Positions 59,152 through 64,000 of a DNA stretch of 64,000 nt are shown here, piece by piece. Position 1 is the stretch's first letter. Every line of letters starts with the position of its first letter. This DNA comes from Eutreptiella sp. 'Long Island Sound 2002' (taxonomy: Eukaryota > Euglenozoa > Euglenophyceae > Eutreptiales > Eutreptiaceae). The position numbers and the translations under genes are program-made. The DNA is taken from positions 45,562,429 to 45,626,428 of the forward strand of contig OZ038393.1 in NCBI GenBank assembly GCA_964036045.1, written 5' to 3'. The notes under the pieces were generated by a model. The model had not been told where the DNA came from, ran no database searches, and saw only the letters and a list, made by a program, of their open reading frames with translations.

Positions 59152-62100
59152 TCATTCATCGATGAGTCCATCCATGTCATCCACTGGCTGCGAGCAACTG
59201 GGCTGGGAGCTGCTTGGTGGTGCCGCAGAACGGGTGACACGGTCCGTGTCCGGCACAAAGGCATCCCATTCTTCCAATAATGGCAACGCATGCTGCGTAG
59301 CAAGGTCCCGCAGTTCCTGCCGATCGCTGTTACCTGCCACCTTCACACCAAGCACATCCAGACAGTTCAACAGCGCCCCCTTTGACCAATCACACAGCCT
59401 GCCATTCTGCGTGGCCATCACCAATTTCGCCTGCATCCTGGCCACACCACGCCTCTTATTTGGCTTCCGTGGTGTGGCCAATTCGTCTGCACTATTGTTC
59501 TCCCCCTCATCACAGACATCATCTACAACATTCACCACCACGTTCCCACAAGGACGTGGACTTGCGCAAAAGCATGCATGGCACACCAGACATGTATTGC
59601 ACCAGATGCGAACCTCCTTCTTGCATGTGGCACACTCCATACCTGTGCGAAAAGTGATGAAGTCATGGTTGCCAGCATGCGAGTCAGGGGTCCCATCAGG
59701 TGCAACAATGCTGACCACATCTGCCTGGTGCCGTTCTGTACCCTTTCTTGAGGGTGCCGTTGAGCTCAGTGGTGTACCCGGCCCTCCAAAGAAGGGCAGG
59801 CTGTCACCATCATCAGCCACTGCTTCATTACCTTGCAGACATTGAAGCATTGCAGCCTCCACAGATTCTCTGTCCCCTACCTTCTTTGAAACCCTTTGTC
59901 TTGGGCGCAGATCGAAGCGTGCATGGGCAGCCAGGTGGCGTGCCACTGCAACGCCTTGTCCCTTTGCCCATTGCTGTAAAGGGGGCAAGTTGGAATGCAG
60001 TGCCATGCACATGCTCAGGACATGTGTCTCCACAGTGTCATGCATACTACTGAAGAACCTCCCACGCAAAGAGATGGCACGCTCTACTGCAGCTTCAGCG
60101 GGGCAATATGTTCGCAATAATGCGAGAACGCGCCACACATTCCCCCACTGCGCATGTGCCCTTTCAGGTGCCAGTGCCTCCCACATCTTGGACATTTGCA
60201 CAGTTGCAAAGTGCTGCACCATGTGCTCCTTAAGGCCTTCCCACTCTACCAAGGCACGGTCACAGTTCACATTGGCTGCACCCAACTCTTCTTGGTGTGA
60301 AGTCATGAACTGACGCAACTGCTCCACCCCATATGCAGCACGCTCATTGACCGGGAGGGCAACGAAACGGCCATGGTCCAACAAGACTGCGCACTCCAAC
60401 ACCCCCCCGGGGTCAATGGTTGCCTGCCCCTCCTTGATGCCTGCAAGCAACACATCGGTCACTGCACGCGCCTGAACGCCTGGAAAAGGAGGGGTTGTTG
60501 CACACTTCTGCCCACCTGAATCAAACTGGACCAACTGCACACCACGCCACGCACCAGTTACAGTCTGCTCCTTGAATTGCAACCACCCTGGACCCTCCTC
60601 GCGAGCCACCCTCTGCAACCGGGCTTCTAGCATACCCGTTGCAGTGGCTAAGTGTGCACCAGTGGGCGCACGTAGTTGTGCCACACTGTTAAAACACCGC
60701 ATGCCATGCAGGATGTCCCCGTAGACCACCCCCCATGCAAGCAAACTGGCATCATGGCAGTCCTCCCACACATCCTCCTCCTTGATAGAATGCTGCACCT
60801 TGGAATCCAAGTGTCGTGCCACCCAAGGGACATTGGCCAAAAAAGCAGTGTTGCGCCGTGCATGCGCCTGTGACCACCTGATGCGATGACTTGTGGGGAT
60901 GAGCTGCAAGCCACTACGTTTATCCTGCACATGCCTTTGCACACACTTTTGCAACTCCTTCCACTGCCGTGCCCCATTGTACAAGCCTCGTTGCCGATTG
61001 ACGGCCGCCAAGTAATCAACATGGGTTGGGCCAGCAGCCTCCAATGCAAGACCCAACTTGCGCTGCAACACATGGCACGGCTCACCCAAGGGTGTCATCA
61101 ACACTAACCACTTCCCAATCAAGGCGAACACATTGCTCTCAATGTGTGAGACATCAATAACCTGCCGCGCACTGGCACCCCGCACACCAAGGTTAGAAGC
61201 CCCGTCCACTGCGAAGGTCACTACCCTCTTTGCCCACCAATCACGGTCAGGAATCCAGGACATCACGACGCATTCTAGCTGCGTTGCAACCTCATGCGCA
61301 TCACCACAGGCCACATCCACCACACCAAGGAACACCTCACACATGCCCCCAGGGCCAGTCCCCGGGAAAATAAGCAGAATGGCATACTCATTGATGCGAT
61401 GCCTCTGCCTATCCGAGCCGTCAAGCAACACTGCAATGAACGTTGCCAGGAATAGGGCATGCGTTACCTCATCCTGCATGGCATAATGCATTGCGGCAAT
61501 AGCCTTCTCAACTATCCACCGCCGTGATGCATGGTGCCCAGGGGCGGATGTCACAGAACAGTGCAGAAGGATGCGCTCACTTATAGCACGGATGGAAGTG
61601 CACATGTGTAACCCTATATACACCTCAACCAACCGTGACAGAATGGCTGCCTCAGCATCCGACACTGCCACACCAATGTCCATGGCTTCCCCCCTGACGA
61701 ACACAACGGTCGCTCCCACCACCACGGCTGTGGCACCAGCAGTGGGGCACAATGCGCGATACCGCTCTGCACAATGCAGCTTGAAACTGTCCTCAGCCAA
61801 TCGGTGGTGGTGCCCTGGCCTATGCAGATTCTTTCGGTTTGATGTTGTGCCACATGATAACCCCAAGTGGCTTTCCAACACCTCCTTCCGCCACGTTTTT
61901 GGGCCGGAGGTCTTCATGCGCATCCCTACAGCATATGTTCCCGATATCAGGGCTTCACTTTTCTTAGGGGGACGCGCCACCCCAGGAATGCCACACACGT
62001 TTGCCCACGCACAACACACACACTCAACACCCCCACTTGTCGTGAACTGATACTGCCAATGAGCGGCTACAAACATTTGTAGTGTCTTTGGGCCACTGTC

Positions 62101-62724
62101 CAGCTGCATGGGAGTGGCCTGCATCAACACGCACAATGCGTCCTTCCCCGATGCGGCCAATGCAACAGACCTCAACCTGTCTTGCTTGACTGATTGTGCC
62201 ACTGAGGATTGTGACGTGCCATGCTCTGCATGCCGCGCATCCCACTCTTTTGCATGCCGTGCTCTCAGTTGCATCTGGTGTGCTTCAACACGCACTCTCA
62301 GATGCTTTGCCACTCGCACCTTGCGCTTCTGCAGCAACTGTGCCACTGCCTCAACAAATTCTGAGGACGTCTGTAGCGGCGCCGAGGCAGCCACACACAT
62401 CTCATTAGGCATGCTCTGGGCATGCGTACTCATGTCCCCTACCCTTGAAGCAGTTGGGGAAGGGGGGGGTGCGCCTTGTGCCAGCGCCATGGCTGGCATA
62501 GAGGCGTCCATAGGCACGCTCTGGGCATGCATAGGCATGTTCCTGATGTACCCCACCCTTGATGCACCCTGTGTTGAAGGAGGGGTGGGGGGGGACGCAC
62601 CTGGTGCCAGCGCCATGGCTGGCACCGAGGTGTCAGTAGGTACGCTCCGGGCATCCCGTGTCTGACCAGGGGCCGGCGGTCCTGTCCGTTGGGAGGCACG
62701 CTGCGACATGTCTGGTGCAACCAA
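59152..62724 (-). CDS. hAT-type transposase-like protein (C-terminal part of a USP-hAT fusion)
   Basis: An uninterrupted frame of 1,190 codons ends in TGA. Residue 1 is a TTG codon; the first ATG is residue 6 (62,709), but the frame stays open further upstream into a USP-like domain, so this is probably not the true start. Seen in order: a Pro/Ala/Ser-rich N-terminus with an imperfect internal repeat (about 27-105); a basic region (130-160); a Cys/His finger (C235, C238, then H286 and H301-H307) resembling TTF/BED fingers; VLLDGSD with D435; FAVDGASNLG with D507; a PCHVLQRK segment near 550; RIRW at 614-617; a region like the hAT C-terminus (EAAVER to LHSNL, about 877-913). These are the landmarks of hAT transposases and ZNF862-like relatives. 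The tail adds a Cys cluster (C1031-C1059) and a SAP-like segment (about 1113-1147). Such proteins act on DNA in the nucleus. Whether this copy still transposes cannot be told. Confidence 0.72.
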   Translation of the reverse strand: MVAPDMSQRASQRTGPPAPGQTRDARSVPTDTSVPAMALAPGASPPTPPSTQGASRVGYIRNMPMHAQSVPMDASMPAMALAQGAPPPSPTASRVGDMSTHAQSMPNEMCVAASAPLQTSSEFVEAVAQLLQKRKVRVAKHLRVRVEAHQMQLRARHAKEWDARHAEHGTSQSSVAQSVKQDRLRSVALAASGKDALCVLMQATPMQLDSGPKTLQMFVAAHWQYQFTTSGGVECVCCAWANVCGIPGVARPPKKSEALISGTYAVGMRMKTSGPKTWRKEVLESHLGLSCGTTSNRKNLHRPGHHHRLAEDSFKLHCAERYRALCPTAGATAVVVGATVVFVRGEAMDIGVAVSDAEAAILSRLVEVYIGLHMCTSIRAISERILLHCSVTSAPGHHASRRWIVEKAIAAMHYAMQDEVTHALFLATFIAVLLDGSDRQRHRINEYAILLIFPGTGPGGMCEVFLGVVDVACGDAHEVATQLECVVMSWIPDRDWWAKRVVTFAVDGASNLGVRGASARQVIDVSHIESNVFALIGKWLVLMTPLGEPCHVLQRKLGLALEAAGPTHVDYLAAVNRQRGLYNGARQWKELQKCVQRHVQDKRSGLQLIPTSHRIRWSQAHARRNTAFLANVPWVARHLDSKVQHSIKEEDVWEDCHDASLLAWGVVYGDILHGMRCFNSVAQLRAPTGAHLATATGMLEARLQRVAREEGPGWLQFKEQTVTGAWRGVQLVQFDSGGQKCATTPPFPGVQARAVTDVLLAGIKEGQATIDPGGVLECAVLLDHGRFVALPVNERAAYGVEQLRQFMTSHQEELGAANVNCDRALVEWEGLKEHMVQHFATVQMSKMWEALAPERAHAQWGNVWRVLALLRTYCPAEAAVERAISLRGRFFSSMHDTVETHVLSMCMALHSNLPPLQQWAKGQGVAVARHLAAHARFDLRPRQRVSKKVGDRESVEAAMLQCLQGNEAVADDGDSLPFFGGPGTPLSSTAPSRKGTERHQADVVSIVAPDGTPDSHAGNHDFITFRTGMECATCKKEVRIWCNTCLVCHACFCASPRPCGNVVVNVVDDVCDEGENNSADELATPRKPNKRRGVARMQAKLVMATQNGRLCDWSKGALLNCLDVLGVKVAGNSDRQELRDLATQHALPLLEEWDAFVPDTDRVTRSAAPPSSSQPSCSQPVDDMDGLIDE

Positions 62725-62727
62725 ATC

Positions 62728-63894
62728 TGTCTGTTTCCGCTTGTATAGCAGAAACGTCGCCTTTCGCGGGTCGGGGGGGGGGGGGGATTCATGGCCTTCA
62801 CCGTGGTTTCGTTACACAACCACCACCTGTCGTTGAAAACGACATGCACCACAAAGTGACCCTCCTCCCTCGTCGCTCCAATGTGCAACACTATGGCATG
62901 CAAGGACCATTGCCACCCCAGGCAATCGAAAAACTCACGGTCCACAACCAACTTGTACTCCTGCTGGTTGTGGACATGTAACCCCACGACCTCGTTGTAC
63001 ACCACCGATGTATACATTGGTGCCTCCCTCAGGTCACCCCCACACGGACACGGGGGGGGGGTTGTCAGGTAACCCAACCGGTCTCCCCTTCATTCCCTCC
63101 TTCACACGCTGGCGCACACTCTGTCCCAGGTTCGTCACATGCAATATCTGCGCTGGCATGGCTGTCTCCCCCCCCTCCCGCAGAACCTTCACCCCACAAG
63201 CACCACAGTATTGCCAGAACTGCTCGTACGACAAACAACATGACAGAGCAACCACCCCAGCGGCCGTGAGCTTGGGCACCATGTACTTCCAACACTCGGG
63301 CATCTCCGCCTGCCGCATCCATTGGAATTTTGGTGCAGGGGCTTTGCACTTGCATCGCCCGCTGCATCGGCACACCGTCTCACACATGGCATCCTCCATT
63401 GCCAGCCTCTAAGCAATGTCCTGTGGATTGTATGCACCACCTCCTCCATGTGCCACAACACCCTGCCACAATGGTCCCCACACACCCTCCTCGTCCAGGC
63501 ATCCTGCGTGTCCTGCGTGTCCTGCATGTCCACCCGATGCAACCAACAGACACTGCAGCGTGGTACCCAACCAACACCAGTTGTACCCATGTGGATTCTC
63601 CATTCCCCATGGTCGCCGCGGTGCTCCACCAAGTGGCCCACTATGCACCTGCATGTAAGCGGAAAGCGGTCTCATCGAGGAATGCACGGTCCCACGGCGG
63701 GAGTGTCGACCAGTCACCACGGGAGTACAACACCACCAACCTCCTCTCCCCGTGCCAAGAACAAGTGCCGTGCCATGCACCCGTACGCACGAGAACCGGT
63801 TGCTGGCATACATCGTACGTGGCGCCAACCCGTGTAACACCATCCAAGCATTCCATACTACATCTCCGTCCACCCCGACCATTACATACACCAC
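62728..63894 (-). CDS. USP-like (peptidase C19) deubiquitinase domain, frame-disrupted, running into the hAT-like part
   Basis: Reading toward lower coordinates, the landmarks of a USP fold appear in order. There is a Cys box NWCWLGTTLQCLL with the catalytic Cys codon at 63,574-63,576. A PQDIA segment near 63,412-63,429 and LAMEDAM just after it resemble the Q/D/E box. A CGACG knuckle lies at 63,196-63,207. A His box HIGATREEGHF has its His codon at 62,856-62,858. WWLCNETTV puts Asn (62,811-62,813) where USPs have Asp or Asn. A closing strand ATFLLYKRKQ follows near 62,730-62,760. From Cys to the end it is about 280 residues, compact for a USP. An in-frame TAG (63,409-63,411) and frame changes at two C-runs interrupt it, but the frame before the first run and after the second is the same and continues into the hAT-like frame. 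Family knowledge: USPs remove ubiquitin. The fusion and its function are inferred. Confidence 0.6.
62773..62786 (-). other. Fourteen-base C-run where the frame is restored
   Basis: On the gene strand there are 14 C after the VKAMN codons. With 15 (or 12) C the His-box frame would run into the ATFLLYKRKQ strand and on into the hAT-like part. This compensates exactly for the shift at 63,052-63,061. Confidence 0.65.
63052..63061 (-). other. Ten-base C-run where the USP frame shifts
   Basis: On the gene strand this is a run of 10 C. With 10 C the upstream frame ends at a TGA at 63,034-63,036. With 9 (or 12) C it would pass into the frame that carries the His box. A homopolymer length change or sequencing error is the simplest explanation. 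Confidence 0.65.
63409..63411 (-). other. In-frame TAG inside the USP-like domain
   Basis: TAG interrupts an otherwise open frame from 63,894 to 63,034, between PQDIA and RLAMEDAM, a place where USPs are conserved. The 1,190-codon hAT part has no internal TAG or TAA, so a reassigned TAG is unlikely. A nonsense mutation, a base error, read-through or a short intron are the options (the TTGCTTAG/AGG context also resembles an acceptor site). Confidence 0.7.
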
Positions 63895-64000
63895 CTACCT
63901 CCACCCATGTGTGTCCCTGTGTGTGCTGGCCGGTGGAAAACACTGCCGACCAAGGGGACGCGTCATGCACATGCTGATGCGGTTTTGTGAGCACATTGCA
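63641..64000 (-). CDS. Open frame at the window edge, possible N-terminal part of the USP-hAT gene
   Basis: A frame of about 120 codons is open from the window edge to a TAG at 63,641-63,643. It includes a plausible protein stretch (GERRLVVLYSRGDWSTLPPW) and ends just before the USP Cys box, but in a different phase. Joining it to the USP frame would need an intron or a single-base change that I cannot place. A GCAGGTGCAT sequence at the end looks like a possible 5' splice site, but no matching acceptor restores the frame. No family is recognised. Confidence 0.3.
   Translation of the reverse strand, partial: CNVLTKPHQHVHDASPWSAVFSTGQHTQGHTWVEVGGVCNGRGGRRCSMECLDGVTRVGATYDVCQQPVLVRTGAWHGTCSWHGERRLVVLYSRGDWSTLPPWDRAFLDETAFRLHAGA

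Noticed and set aside
59069-59845. 258-codon plus-strand frame opposite the hAT-like gene
   Set aside because: It lies antisense to a 1,190-codon frame with recognisable motifs and has no recognisable domain of its own.
63405-63415. TAG reassigned as a sense codon (non-standard nuclear code)
   Set aside because: The adjoining 1,190-codon frame uses no TAG or TAA, which would be unlikely if TAG coded for an amino acid.
63330-63977. 215-codon plus-strand frame near the right edge
   Set aside because: It lies antisense to the USP-like motifs, is rich in His, Pro and Cys of no recognisable pattern, and is best explained as a shadow of the minus strand.

Overview
The window reads as a piece of a eukaryotic nuclear genome. 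Almost 90 percent of it is one GC-rich satellite array, followed by a second satellite and then a stretch of lower repetitiveness that carries a large, mostly intron-less gene on the minus strand. That gene combines a ubiquitin-specific-protease-like (peptidase C19) domain with a hAT-type, RNase H-fold transposase-like protein. Nothing prokaryotic is visible. The high GC content, long homopolymer tracts and transposon-type gene would fit a GC-rich unicellular alga or other protist, but no organism can be named from the sequence.

Layout. (1) About 1-56,465: one uninterrupted tandem array (satellite A) with a monomer of about 49 bp, roughly 1,150 copies by length. I see no gene, RNA gene or inserted mobile element in it. 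It falls into three zones: a fairly homogeneous zone (about 1-23.4 kb), a zone built from several distinctive monomer subfamilies arranged in higher-order repeats (about 23.4-44 kb), and a more diverged zone (about 44-56.5 kb). Inside are near-identical higher-order tandem duplications with periods of 98, 147, 244, 1,038, 1,068, 1,278, 1,677, 1,817, 3,874 and 4,525 bp. (2) About 56,466-58,450: satellite B, a 103-bp monomer in about 19 copies. (3) 58,451-59,151: non-coding transition with a TCTGATG mini-repeat, poly-C tracts and a (GGGGAAA)12 microsatellite. (4) 59,152-62,724, minus strand: hAT-like protein with an N-terminal Cys/His finger, RNase H-fold core motifs, a hAT C-terminal-like region, a Cys-rich cluster and a SAP-like tail. 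(5) 62,725-64,000, minus strand: the USP-like domain, with its Cys box, Cys-x-x-Cys knuckle, His box and C-terminal strand. It sits directly upstream of the hAT part and is readable into it, apart from two length changes in poly-C runs and one in-frame TAG.

How the parts relate. The satellites look like heterochromatin (pericentromeric or subtelomeric), growing by unequal exchange at several scales and decaying mainly at CpG sites. The long open frames across satellite A arise because the monomer lacks stop codons and 49 = 1 modulo 3, so a frame cycles through all three phases. I do not treat them as genes. The USP/hAT gene is probably part of a transposable element, or derived from one, at the satellite edge. 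Its right end lies beyond the window. The USP-hAT combination is the most unusual item here.
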